Origin: an uncultured Clostridia bacterium
GTDB taxonomy: Bacteria > Bacillota > Clostridia > Oscillospirales > Oscillospiraceae
Length of the DNA stretch: 44,963 nucleotides
Reading direction: 5' to 3'
Assembly (NCBI GenBank): GCA_946539175.1
Contig: CAMNHH010000002.1
Coordinates: 1 to 44,963, forward strand
The notes under the pieces were generated by a model that was given only the letters and a program-made list of their open reading frames with translations, did no database searches and had not been told where the DNA came from. Of this stretch, positions 7,801 to 15,280 are shown piece by piece (the stretch's first letter is position 1; every line of letters starts with the position of its first letter). A program made the translations under genes and the position numbers.

Positions 7801-8247
7801 TCAGATGCTGTTTTCCAGGATGGCGGCGAAGGCCTCCAGACCCGCCCGGTCCGCCTGGGTGAAGCGGTCCAGGCTGGGGCTGTCCAGGTCCAGGACGCCG
7901 ACCACCGCGCCGTTCTTCCGCAGCGGGACCACGATCTCGGATCTGGAAGCGCTGTCGCAGGCGACGTGACCCCGGAAGGCGTGGACGTCCGCCACCAGCT
8001 GGGTTTCGTTCTTTTGGGCCGCCGTGCCGCAGACGCCCCGGCCCAGGGGGATCTCGATGCAGGCGGTCTTGCCCTGGAAGGGCCCCAGCACCAGCCTGTC
8101 CCCCTCCAACAGATAGAAGCCCGCCCAGTTCAGATCCGGCAGGCTGTGCCAGAGCAGGGCGGCGGCGTTGGCCAGATTGGAGATGGGATGGGGGATTCCC
8201 TCCACCAGGGCAGCCAGTCGGACGTTGAGCTCGTGATAATCGCACAT
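7801..8247 (-). CDS. Free methionine-(R)-sulfoxide reductase (GAF domain, fRMsr)
   Basis: fRMsr reduces free methionine-R-sulfoxide using thioredoxin. The 148-residue protein is a single GAF domain. Three cysteines, C63 (TACI), C73 (GVCG) and C97 (VACD), have exactly the 10- and 24-residue spacing of the C84, C94 and C118 set in E. coli fRMsr, where C118 is catalytic. The hallmark DVHAFRGH precedes the last one and SEIVVPL follows it. The ATG at 8247 has AAAGGAGG nine bases upstream; an earlier in-frame start would lie before the promoter. It heads the MoxR cassette, an unusual pairing that may reflect redox protection of envelope work or simple adjacency. Confidence 0.93.
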   Translation of the reverse strand: MCDYHELNVRLAALVEGIPHPISNLANAAALLWHSLPDLNWAGFYLLEGDRLVLGPFQGKTACIEIPLGRGVCGTAAQKNETQLVADVHAFRGHVACDSASRSEIVVPLRKNGAVVGVLDLDSPSLDRFTQADRAGLEAFAAILENSI

Positions 8248-8284
8248 ATCGCGCGGCCTCCTTTCGGACTGTTTTACACCTCCT

Positions 8285-8313
8285 ATTTTATCACAGGGAA
8301 AGAGGAATTGCAA
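8285..8313 (-). promoter_or_regulatory. SigA-type promoter of the fRMsr-moxR operon
   Basis: On the minus strand TTGCAA (8308-8313) and TAAAAT (8285-8290) are separated by 17 bp. Its -35 box directly abuts the -35 box of the divergent tsaE promoter. Confidence 0.75.
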
Positions 8314-8342
8314 TTGCATTTTCTCCAGCGATATGCTATAAT
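8314..8342 (+). promoter_or_regulatory. SigA-type promoter of tsaE
   Basis: TTGCAT (8314-8319), a 17-bp spacer and a perfect TATAAT (8337-8342) lie 28 bp before the tsaE start. Confidence 0.88.
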
Positions 8343-8369
8343 GTTCGGAGAATCGAAAGGAAGACTGCT

Positions 8370-8813
8370 ATGACTTATACCACCCACTCCGCCGCTGAGA
8401 CGGAGCTTCTGGGGGCAAGACTGGCTGAGACCCTGCGGCCCGGCAGCGTGCTGGCCTTCCGGGGCGACCTGGGGGCGGGCAAGACCGCCTTCGTCCGGGG
8501 CGTGGCCCGGGGCCTGGGGATACGGGAGCCCGTCACCTCCCCCACCTATACCATCGTAAACGAATACCCCCAGGGACGGATGCCCCTGTTCCACTTTGAC
8601 ATGTACCGGCTCCGGGACCCGGAGGAGCTCTTTGACCTGGGCTGGGAGGACTATCTGGCCCGGGACGGCGTCTGCGCCGTGGAATGGAGCGAGAACGTGG
8701 CGGAGGCCCTGGAGGACCCCATCACCGTCACCATCCGCAAGGACCCGGCGGACGAGAATCTACGGTACGTCACCATCACAGGAGGAGGCCCGGATGCGGA
8801 TCATTGCCTTTGA
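8370..8813 (+). CDS. tsaE: tRNA threonylcarbamoyladenosine biosynthesis ATPase TsaE
   Basis: TsaE works with TsaB and TsaD to make t6A at position 37 of ANN-decoding tRNAs. The 147-residue protein carries a P-loop GDLGAGKT (32-39), the family motif SPTYTIVNEY and a conserved FHFDMYRL segment. Its end overlaps the tsaB start by 20 bp, so the two are translationally coupled. A strong promoter lies just upstream. TsaD, the catalytic subunit, is not in the window. Confidence 0.96.
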   Translation: MTYTTHSAAETELLGARLAETLRPGSVLAFRGDLGAGKTAFVRGVARGLGIREPVTSPTYTIVNEYPQGRMPLFHFDMYRLRDPEELFDLGWEDYLARDGVCAVEWSENVAEALEDPITVTIRKDPADENLRYVTITGGGPDADHCL

Positions 8814-9504
8814 GACCTCCGCCAAGGCCGTCTCGGTCGCCCTGCTGACCGACGGCGCCCTGACGGCGGAATATTTTCAGAACAGCGGCCAGACCCACAG
8901 CCGGACTCTGATGAAGCTGGCCAAGGACATGCTGGACAACTGCGATCTCTCCCCCGCCGACCTGGACTATGCGGCCTGGGCCAACGGGCCGGGGAGCTTC
9001 ACCGGGGTTCGGATCGGCGCCGCGGCGGCCAAGGGCCTCTGCTGGGGCCTGGAGCTGCCCGCCCTGCCGGTCTCCACCCTGGAGGCCATGGCCTGGACCG
9101 CCGCGGATCGGGACGGGCCGGTCTGCTGCTGCATGGACGCCCGGCGCGGCCAGATCTACAACGCCCTCTTCCGCTGCCGCAGCGGACAGCCGGAGCGGAT
9201 CACGCCGGACCGGGCCATCGCCCTGGAGGAGCTGGCGCCGGAGCTGGCCGCCCTGGAGGGTCCGATCTATCTGGTGGGGGACGGGGCCAAGCTGGCCTAC
9301 GACGCCCTGTATCCGCAGCTTCCGGCGCTGCGGCTGAGCTCTGAGCATCTGCGGCAGCAGCGGGCTTCCGGCGTGGCGCTGGCGGCCCGGGCCGCCGTTT
9401 TGCTGGGCAGGACCGCCGACCCGGCCCTGTCCGTACCCAATTACCTGCGTCTTTCCCAGGCTGAACGGGAGAGACTGGCAAAAGAATCGAAAGAAGGAGA
9501 ATAG
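8794..9504 (+). CDS. tsaB: tRNA threonylcarbamoyladenosine biosynthesis protein TsaB
   Basis: TsaB is the inactive Gcp/Kae1-fold partner that scaffolds TsaD in t6A synthesis. The 236-residue protein starts RIIAFETSAKAVSVAL, an ASKHA-type beta-hairpin, and contains the diagnostic NGPGSFTGVRIG around residue 66. The ATG at 8794 is backed by GGAGGAGG inside the end of tsaE; an overlapping longer frame upstream is spurious. In most Bacillota rimI follows tsaB, but here the next gene is upp, two bases away. Confidence 0.95.
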   Translation: MRIIAFETSAKAVSVALLTDGALTAEYFQNSGQTHSRTLMKLAKDMLDNCDLSPADLDYAAWANGPGSFTGVRIGAAAAKGLCWGLELPALPVSTLEAMAWTAADRDGPVCCCMDARRGQIYNALFRCRSGQPERITPDRAIALEELAPELAALEGPIYLVGDGAKLAYDALYPQLPALRLSSEHLRQQRASGVALAARAAVLLGRTADPALSVPNYLRLSQAERERLAKESKEGE

Positions 9505-9506
9505 TT

Positions 9507-10139
9507 ATGGGTTCATTACACGTTTTGGAGCATCCGCTGATTCAGCACAAGCTGGCCATTCTGCGGAACAAGGATACCGGCGTCAAGGAGTTCCGGGAGC
9601 TGGTGGGCGAGATCGCCCAGCTGATGTGCTACGAGGCCACCCGAAATCTGCCCACCAAGGAGGTGGAGATCGAGACCCCCGTGGCAAGGGCCAAGGTTCG
9701 GATGCTGGCAGGCAAGAAGCTGGCCATCGTGCCGATCCTGCGGGCCGGCCTGGGTATGGTGGATCCCATCATCGACCTGATCCCCTCTGCCAAGGTGGGC
9801 CACATCGGCCTGTACCGGGATCCCGAGACCCATCTGCCTGTGGAATACTACTGCAAGATGCCCCCGGACATCTCCGAGCGTCAGGTCTTTGTGGTGGATC
9901 CCATGCTGGCCACCGGCGGCAGCGCCTCCGCGGCCATCAGCCTGCTGAAGGAGAAATTCGGCTGCAAAAACATCGTCCTCATGGACATCATCGCCGCCCC
10001 CGAGGGCGTGGCGGTGATCCGCAGGGATCATCCCGACGTGGAGCTCTTTGTGGCCTCCGTGGATGAAAAGCTCAACGAACACGCCTACATTGTGCCCGGC
10101 CTCGGCGACGCCGGAGATCGGATTTTCGGGACAAAATAA
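9507..10139 (+). CDS. upp: Uracil phosphoribosyltransferase
   Basis: Upp salvages uracil to UMP using PRPP. The 210-residue length is standard. The PRPP-binding loop VVDPMLATGGSA, the AAPEGVAVI segment and the C-terminal GLGDAGDRIFGTK, which recognises uracil, are all present. AGGAG precedes the start. The gene sits two bases after tsaB and two bases before an antiporter gene, so it belongs to the tsaE operon. The usual partner uraA, a uracil permease, is not here. Confidence 0.97.
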   Translation: MGSLHVLEHPLIQHKLAILRNKDTGVKEFRELVGEIAQLMCYEATRNLPTKEVEIETPVARAKVRMLAGKKLAIVPILRAGLGMVDPIIDLIPSAKVGHIGLYRDPETHLPVEYYCKMPPDISERQVFVVDPMLATGGSASAAISLLKEKFGCKNIVLMDIIAAPEGVAVIRRDHPDVELFVASVDEKLNEHAYIVPGLGDAGDRIFGTK

Positions 10140-10141
10140 TT

Positions 10142-11434
10142 ATGGAAACACTACTCTCTATCGCAGTTTCTCTGCTGGCTGGCCTCATCATGTCCCGGGT
10201 GGTAAAGCCCTTGAAGCTGCCCGCTGTGACAGGCTATCTGATCGGCGGTCTGCTGATCGGTCCCTTTGCGCTGGGCGCCCTGGGCGTCAGGGGCCTGGGC
10301 TTCACCAGCTTTGACGAGGTGGGCGCCCTGAAGCCCATCTCCGACGTGGCCCTGGGCTTCATCGCCTTCGCCATCGGCAACGAGTTCCGCCTCAAGCAGC
10401 TCAAGACCATCGGCCGGCAGGCCACGATCGTCGCCGTCTTCCAGGCCCTTTCCGCGACGATTCTGGTGGACCTGGGCCTGCTGGGCCTCCACCTGCTGAT
10501 GCCCGACAAGATCAACGTGGCCGACTGCATCACCCTGGGCGCCATCGCCACGGCCACGGCCCCGGCGGCCACCCTCATGGTCGTCAACCAATACAAGGCC
10601 AAGGGTCCCCTGGTGGACATCCTGCTGCCCATCGTCGCCCTGGACGACGCCGTGGGTCTCATCGTCTTCGCCGTCAGCTTCGGTATCGCCAAGAGCCTGG
10701 TCAGCGGCGTGGGCGTCAGCCTGGTCTCCGTCCTGGTGAACCCCCTGCTGGAGGTCTTCGCCTCCCTGGCCCTGGGCACGGTCCTGGGTCTGATCTACAC
10801 CTGGTTCGAGCGCTTCTTCCACTCCCGCTCCAAGCGGCTGACGGTGGCCATCACCTTCGTGGTCTTCGCCGTCTCCTTCTCCATGCTGCGGATTCCTCTG
10901 GGCGGTGAGGTGGAGCTGGGCTTCTCCTCCCTGCTGGTCTGCATGATGATGGCCACGGTGTTCTGCAACATCTGCCCCAGCTCCGAGGAGCTCATGGCAA
11001 AGACCGACCGCTGGACCGCGCCCCTGTTCGTGCTCTTCTTCGTCATCAGCGGCGCGGAACTGGACCTGTCCGTCTTCAAGGACTGGGTGGCGGTGCTGGT
11101 GGGCGCGGCCTACATTCTCCTGCGCTCCAGCGGCAAGATCGGCGGCGCCTCGGTCTCCTCCCGCTTTACCAAGTGCAGCCCCACCATTCAGAAATGGCTG
11201 GGCATTACCCTGCTGCCCCAGGCGGGCGTGGCTTTGGGCATGTCTCTGACGGTTTCCACCCAGCTCGGACCCGACGGGGCCGTGATCCGGTCCATCGTGC
11301 TGTTCTCGGTGCTGGTCTATGAGCTGGTGGGACCCATGCTCACCAAGATTGCCCTGACCAAGGCCGGGGAGATCTCCCCCAAGGAGCTCAACCCGCCCCA
11401 CCAAGAGCCCAAGCGTCACAGGGCGAAGGTCTGA
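10142..11434 (+). CDS. CPA2-type cation:proton antiporter
   Basis: This is a 430-residue membrane protein with about twelve hydrophobic segments and no cytosolic TrkA-N domain, in the Kef/NapA-like CPA2 superfamily. Recognisable parts are LKLPAVTGYLIGGLLIGP near the N-terminus, LGFIAFAIGNEF, and IVALDDAVGLIVF with two adjacent aspartates, the expected ion-coupling pair. It would exchange Na+ or K+ for protons at the cytoplasmic membrane; the ion cannot be read from the sequence. It is packed against upp, an arrangement I do not know a functional reason for. Confidence 0.85.
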   Translation: METLLSIAVSLLAGLIMSRVVKPLKLPAVTGYLIGGLLIGPFALGALGVRGLGFTSFDEVGALKPISDVALGFIAFAIGNEFRLKQLKTIGRQATIVAVFQALSATILVDLGLLGLHLLMPDKINVADCITLGAIATATAPAATLMVVNQYKAKGPLVDILLPIVALDDAVGLIVFAVSFGIAKSLVSGVGVSLVSVLVNPLLEVFASLALGTVLGLIYTWFERFFHSRSKRLTVAITFVVFAVSFSMLRIPLGGEVELGFSSLLVCMMMATVFCNICPSSEELMAKTDRWTAPLFVLFFVISGAELDLSVFKDWVAVLVGAAYILLRSSGKIGGASVSSRFTKCSPTIQKWLGITLLPQAGVALGMSLTVSTQLGPDGAVIRSIVLFSVLVYELVGPMLTKIALTKAGEISPKELNPPHQEPKRHRAKV

Positions 11435-11455
11435 GCCCGTTTCCCCGCATTTGTC

Positions 11456-11488
11456 AAGAGGCATCCACACGACCTGCGGATGCCTCTT
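11456..11488 (+). terminator. Hairpin after the antiporter gene
   Basis: An 11-bp stem AAGAGGCATCC/GGATGCCTCTT with an 11-nt loop follows the antiporter stop. The T-tract after it is poor, so it may be a partial terminator and let some transcription into the CotH gene, which shows no clear promoter. Confidence 0.5.
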
Positions 11489-11529
11489 GCGCATTCCGAC
11501 TTCATCACCGTGAAAGGAGATCGATCACC

Positions 11530-14007
11530 ATGCGGAAATGCGCTCGGCTGTTGCTGCTGGTCCTCTGTCTCGGACTGACGGTCTTTGCCGTCCACGCCCA
11601 GCAGGGCCCGGAGCTGCTGGTCAATCCCTATGGCGGCGACGCCGACGCCATAGACTGCGTCCGCCTGCACGTCGGGGAGGACGGTCTGTATCTCTTCCTG
11701 CCCGCCGGGACAGAGCCCGGGCAGGCCCGGATCTATTTCTCCCCGGAGGCCACTGTGCTCCTGGATGGGCTCTCCCTGCGCTCCGGCGACAGCGGGGCGC
11801 TTCTCACCGAGGGCGCCCATCTGCTGCGCTGGGAGGGCCGGGACTATCCGCTTCGGGTCTGCATCTCCGAGCACCTGCCCGCCGTCTTCCTCTCCACCCA
11901 ATCCGGGAGCCTGGACTACCTCCACGCCGACAAGGAGAACAAGGAGGCCGGTGCCATCCGGGTCTATGAAAACGGGGAAATGACCCTGGATCAGAGTCTG
12001 AAGCAGATCAAGGGCCGGGGCAACTCCACCTGGGCCTATCCGAAAAAGCCCTACAACATCAAGTTTGACAAGAAAACCGCCCTGCTGGGCATGGCCAAGG
12101 CGAAAAAATGGACCCTGCTGGCCAATTACATCGACCCCACCCTGCTGCACAACGCCTGCGGCTGGGCCTTCGCGGAGGCCCTGGGGCAGCCCTGCACCGC
12201 CTCCTACCGCCACGTGGATCTCTACGCCAACGGCTGCTATCTGGGCAGCTACGTGGTCTGCGAAAGCGTGGAGGTGGGGGAAAACCGGGTGGACATTCCG
12301 GATCTGGATAAGGCCAACGAGGACGCGAACCCGGATCTGGATCTGGCGGGACTGCCAAGGGGCGGCACCGGTCCCAACGGCAGCGTCCAGAGCGCCGCGG
12401 TGAAGGGCTCCCGCAAGTGGCTGCAGATCCCCCAGGAGCCCGCCGACATCAGCGGCGGCTATCTGCTGGAGCTGGACTACCCGGACCGCTACGTCAAGGA
12501 GCTCTGCGGCTTCGTGACCCAAAACGGACAGCCCGTGGTGCTGAAGTCCCCGGAATGCGCCTCCCAGGCGGAGGTCAGCTACATCGCGGATCTGACGGAC
12601 GAGGCCTTTGAGGCCCTCTACAACGCTACGGGGCTGAACAGCCTGGGCAGACACTACAGCGAATACTTCGACCTGGACTCCCTGGCCGCGGCCTATCTGG
12701 TGCAGGAGCTGTCCATGAACTTTGACGCGGGCTTCTCCAGCTTTTTCTTCTATAAGCCCGCAGGCGAGGAGAAATTCTGCTTCGGCCCGGTTTGGGACAT
12801 GGACAACGCCTTCGGCAGCCCCTACGCCAATCTCAACGTGCCTCTCATCACCACAAATCTCTGGTGGGCCAACCAGATGGGCTGCAACGGCATCCCCAGC
12901 ATTCTGGCGGCGGCCAACCGGCACGGAGACTTCCGCCGTCTGGTCTCGGAAAAATGGGAGCGCTTCTGCAGCTCCGGCTCCCTGGCCCAGGTGGAGCGGC
13001 AGCTGGCGGAGCTGGCTGTGACGGTGAGGAAAAGCGCCGTTATGAACGGCCTGCGCTGGGCCGGGGAGGAGATCCCCGGCGCTGCCGCCACGGAGGCGGA
13101 CTGGATCCGGCAGGCCAGGATCTGTCTGAGCTTTGTCAGCGATCGGGCGGCGGCGCTGAGCCGGGGTCTGGGGGCCCGGGGGGCCTATCTCTATTACGAT
13201 CTGAACGGCGCCGCGGCGGATCGCTGGGCCACGGTCTCCCCCATTCTGCAGCAGGGAGACTACGCTGTGCTGCGGGAGCTGCAGGGCAACGGGCCCATCG
13301 CGGCCCCGGAGGGCATGCTGTTTTGCGGCTGGAGCCCCACGCCCGACGGCAGCGGCCCCGTCTGCCAGCCGGGTGACCGGCTTCTGCTGGACAGCGACGC
13401 CACGGTGCTTTACGCCGTCTGGCGCAGCCAGCGGGATCTGGACCGGGAGAACGGGGTAAATCCCTTCCTGGACGTGGCGGAGGGGAAATACTATTATGAC
13501 CCGGTGCTCTGGGCCTACTACCACGAGCCTCAGATCACGAGCGGCACGGACCTGAACCGCTTCTCCCCCAACGCCCTGTGTACCAGAGAGCAGATCGTCA
13601 GCTTCCTCTGGCTGGCCATGAACAGGCCGGAGCCCGCGGGAGACGAGATGCCCTTTGCCGACCTGCAGCCCGCGAACTATTATTACAAGGCGGTGCTCTG
13701 GGCTGTGGAGCAGGGCATCACCGGCGGCGTGGGCGGCGGACGCTTCGGCGTGGGCCAGCCCTGCACACGGGAGCAGGTGGTCAGCTTCCTCTGGATCGCC
13801 GCGGGCAGGCCGGAGCCCCAAGGCACCGGGCAGTCCTTCCGGGACATATCCCCGGAAAAATACTACTATAAGCCGGTACTCTGGGCCCAGGAGCAGGGCA
13901 TCACCGGCGGCGTGGGAGAGGGACTCTTCGGCGTGGGCCGCAGCTGCAGCCGGGCCGAAGCCATGACCTTCCTCTATCTGGCCCTGGGACGGCAGAATGA
14001 AGCATAA
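11530..14007 (+). CDS. Secreted CotH-kinase-like protein with three SLH domains
   Basis: An 825-residue surface protein. Residues 1-23 form a signal peptide ending VHA. A CotH domain follows, with KGRGNSTW (161-168), PKKPYNIKFDKK, KWTLLANY and the acidic WDMDNAFG near 422-430. Spore CotH proteins are atypical kinases that phosphorylate coat proteins, and the WDxD acidic pair is the expected metal/ATP site. A short beta region ending in YAVW links to three SLH domains (about 645-700, 703-765 and 770-825) with repeated YYYKPVLWA and FLW elements, which bind secondary cell wall polymer. The enzyme is therefore predicted outside the cell on the wall, where ATP is scarce. AAAGGAGA precedes the start. 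Whether it is catalytic is unknown. Confidence 0.9.
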   Translation: MRKCARLLLLVLCLGLTVFAVHAQQGPELLVNPYGGDADAIDCVRLHVGEDGLYLFLPAGTEPGQARIYFSPEATVLLDGLSLRSGDSGALLTEGAHLLRWEGRDYPLRVCISEHLPAVFLSTQSGSLDYLHADKENKEAGAIRVYENGEMTLDQSLKQIKGRGNSTWAYPKKPYNIKFDKKTALLGMAKAKKWTLLANYIDPTLLHNACGWAFAEALGQPCTASYRHVDLYANGCYLGSYVVCESVEVGENRVDIPDLDKANEDANPDLDLAGLPRGGTGPNGSVQSAAVKGSRKWLQIPQEPADISGGYLLELDYPDRYVKELCGFVTQNGQPVVLKSPECASQAEVSYIADLTDEAFEALYNATGLNSLGRHYSEYFDLDSLAAAYLVQELSMNFDAGFSSFFFYKPAGEEKFCFGPVWDMDNAFGSPYANLNVPLITTNLWWANQMGCNGIPSILAAANRHGDFRRLVSEKWERFCSSGSLAQVERQLAELAVTVRKSAVMNGLRWAGEEIPGAAATEADWIRQARICLSFVSDRAAALSRGLGARGAYLYYDLNGAAADRWATVSPILQQGDYAVLRELQGNGPIAAPEGMLFCGWSPTPDGSGPVCQPGDRLLLDSDATVLYAVWRSQRDLDRENGVNPFLDVAEGKYYYDPVLWAYYHEPQITSGTDLNRFSPNALCTREQIVSFLWLAMNRPEPAGDEMPFADLQPANYYYKAVLWAVEQGITGGVGGGRFGVGQPCTREQVVSFLWIAAGRPEPQGTGQSFRDISPEKYYYKPVLWAQEQGITGGVGEGLFGVGRSCSRAEAMTFLYLALGRQNEA

Positions 14008-14016
14008 GAACGAAAG

Positions 14017-14055
14017 AAGGAAGAAGCAGCCGCGCTGACTGCTTCTTCCTTTTAT
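14017..14055. terminator. Bidirectional terminator between CotH-SLH and HAD genes
   Basis: A perfect 13-bp stem (14017-14029 with 14039-14051) with a 9-nt loop ends in TTTTATTT on the plus strand and CTTCTTTCG on the minus strand, between two convergent genes. Confidence 0.85.
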
Positions 14056-14066
14056 TTCGTACAGCT

Positions 14067-14888
14067 TTATTCCGTATAGGCCCGCCAGATCTCCCGCACG
14101 TTTTCAAACAGCCAGGTGGGCGGGGTGTCGGTATGGGTGAAGTCCTCCAGCGTGGCCTCCCCCGACAGGACGCCGATGGTATCCACCCCGGCGCGAACGC
14201 CGGAGGCCACGTCGGTATAGACCCGATCCCCCACCACCACGGTTTCCGCCGGAGCGCGGCCCAGCTTCTCCATGACGATACGGACCATGGTGGGCTGGGG
14301 CTTGCCGATGAAGACGGGCTCCCGGCCCGTGGCGTTGCGGATCATGATGCTCATGGAGCCGCAGTCCGGCACGTAGCCGAAGCTGACGGGACAGACCAGG
14401 TCCGGGTTGGTGGCGTAATAGGCCACGTGCTTCTGCTCCGTCAGGATCTGGCAGGTCCGGCGGAGCTTCTCCATGCTGAGCTCCGTATCGAAGCCCGTCA
14501 GCACCAGATCCACCGGCTCCAGCTCCGTGGTGACCCGGATCCCCGCCGCCCGCAGCTCCCGGACCAGACTCTCGGTGCCCTGGCAGTAGACCCGGGCCCC
14601 GGGATAGCGCTGCTTCAGCAGCAGCACAGCCGCCTGGGCGGAGGTGAAAAAGTCCTCCTCCCCCGCGGGGATGCCCATGCCCCGGAGCTTTTTCAGATAG
14701 TCCGTCACGGACTTGGAGGAGTTGTTGGTAATGAAGACGTAGCTGCCCCCCCGCTCCCGGATGGCCCGCAGCAGATCCAGGGTCCCGTCAAAGATCCGGT
14801 CCTCCATATAGATCGTGCCGTCCATGTCCAGGAGCCAGAGCTTCTTCTCACCCAGCTCAGCCGCTTTGCCCAGATAATCCTGCGTCAT
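14067..14888 (-). CDS. HAD-IIA family sugar phosphatase (NagD/AraL-like)
   Basis: A 273-residue HAD-superfamily hydrolase. Motif I is DMDGT with D21 and D23, motif II lies in ITNNSSKS, the motif III lysine is in GKPQPTM, and motif IV is VGDRVYTDVASG. The cap between motifs II and III fits the C2 (IIA) type, which acts on small sugar or polyol phosphates. It is the last gene of the surface glycopolymer operon and overlaps tagD by ATGA. A role on glycerol phosphate or a sugar phosphate of that pathway is an inference from position only; a general housekeeping phosphatase is the alternative. Confidence 0.88.
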   Translation of the reverse strand: MTQDYLGKAAELGEKKLWLLDMDGTIYMEDRIFDGTLDLLRAIRERGGSYVFITNNSSKSVTDYLKKLRGMGIPAGEEDFFTSAQAAVLLLKQRYPGARVYCQGTESLVRELRAAGIRVTTELEPVDLVLTGFDTELSMEKLRRTCQILTEQKHVAYYATNPDLVCPVSFGYVPDCGSMSIMIRNATGREPVFIGKPQPTMVRIVMEKLGRAPAETVVVGDRVYTDVASGVRAGVDTIGVLSGEATLEDFTHTDTPPTWLFENVREIWRAYTE

Positions 14889-15280
14889 GCCTTACGGTTC
14901 AGATCCTGCTTGATCTGCGTGGTGCTGATCTCCGGGGTACGGGGCAGATAGACCACCTCGCAGTAGGGCTTCAGGAAATCGAACTTGCCCTTCCAGTCGT
15001 CGCCCATGACGAAGGTGTCCACGTGGTACTCCTTCACGTCGGAGATCTTCTGCTCCCAGTTCTCCTCCGGGATCACCAGATCCACGTAACGGATGGCCTC
15101 CAGAAGCTGCTTGCGGACCTCGTAGGGAAAATAGCACTTCTTCCGCTTCTCGTTCCAGTTGAACTCATCGGTGGACAGCACCACGATCAGATAGTCCCCC
15201 AGGGCCTTGGCCCGGCGGAGCAGGTTGATGTGGCCGTAGTGGAGCAGATCAAAGGTACCGTAGGTAATGACACGTTTCAT
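14885..15280 (-). CDS. tagD: Glycerol-3-phosphate cytidylyltransferase TagD
   Basis: TagD makes CDP-glycerol from CTP and sn-glycerol 3-phosphate, the activated donor for teichoic-acid-like polymers. The 131-residue protein shows the nucleotidyltransferase motif GTFDLLHYGH (8-17) and the C-terminal RTPEISTTQIK signature, with the usual length. It overlaps both neighbours by ATGA: the TagB-like gene upstream and the HAD phosphatase downstream. That makes a donor-plus-transferase pair and is the best evidence that the polymer carries glycerol phosphate. Confidence 0.96.
   Translation of the reverse strand: MKRVITYGTFDLLHYGHINLLRRAKALGDYLIVVLSTDEFNWNEKRKKCYFPYEVRKQLLEAIRYVDLVIPEENWEQKISDVKEYHVDTFVMGDDWKGKFDFLKPYCEVVYLPRTPEISTTQIKQDLNRKA

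Noticed and set aside
11416..13821. A minus-strand open frame of about 800 codons across the CotH-SLH gene
   Set aside because: The plus-strand frame has a signal peptide, CotH motifs and SLH repeats; the opposite frame has none and no start signal.
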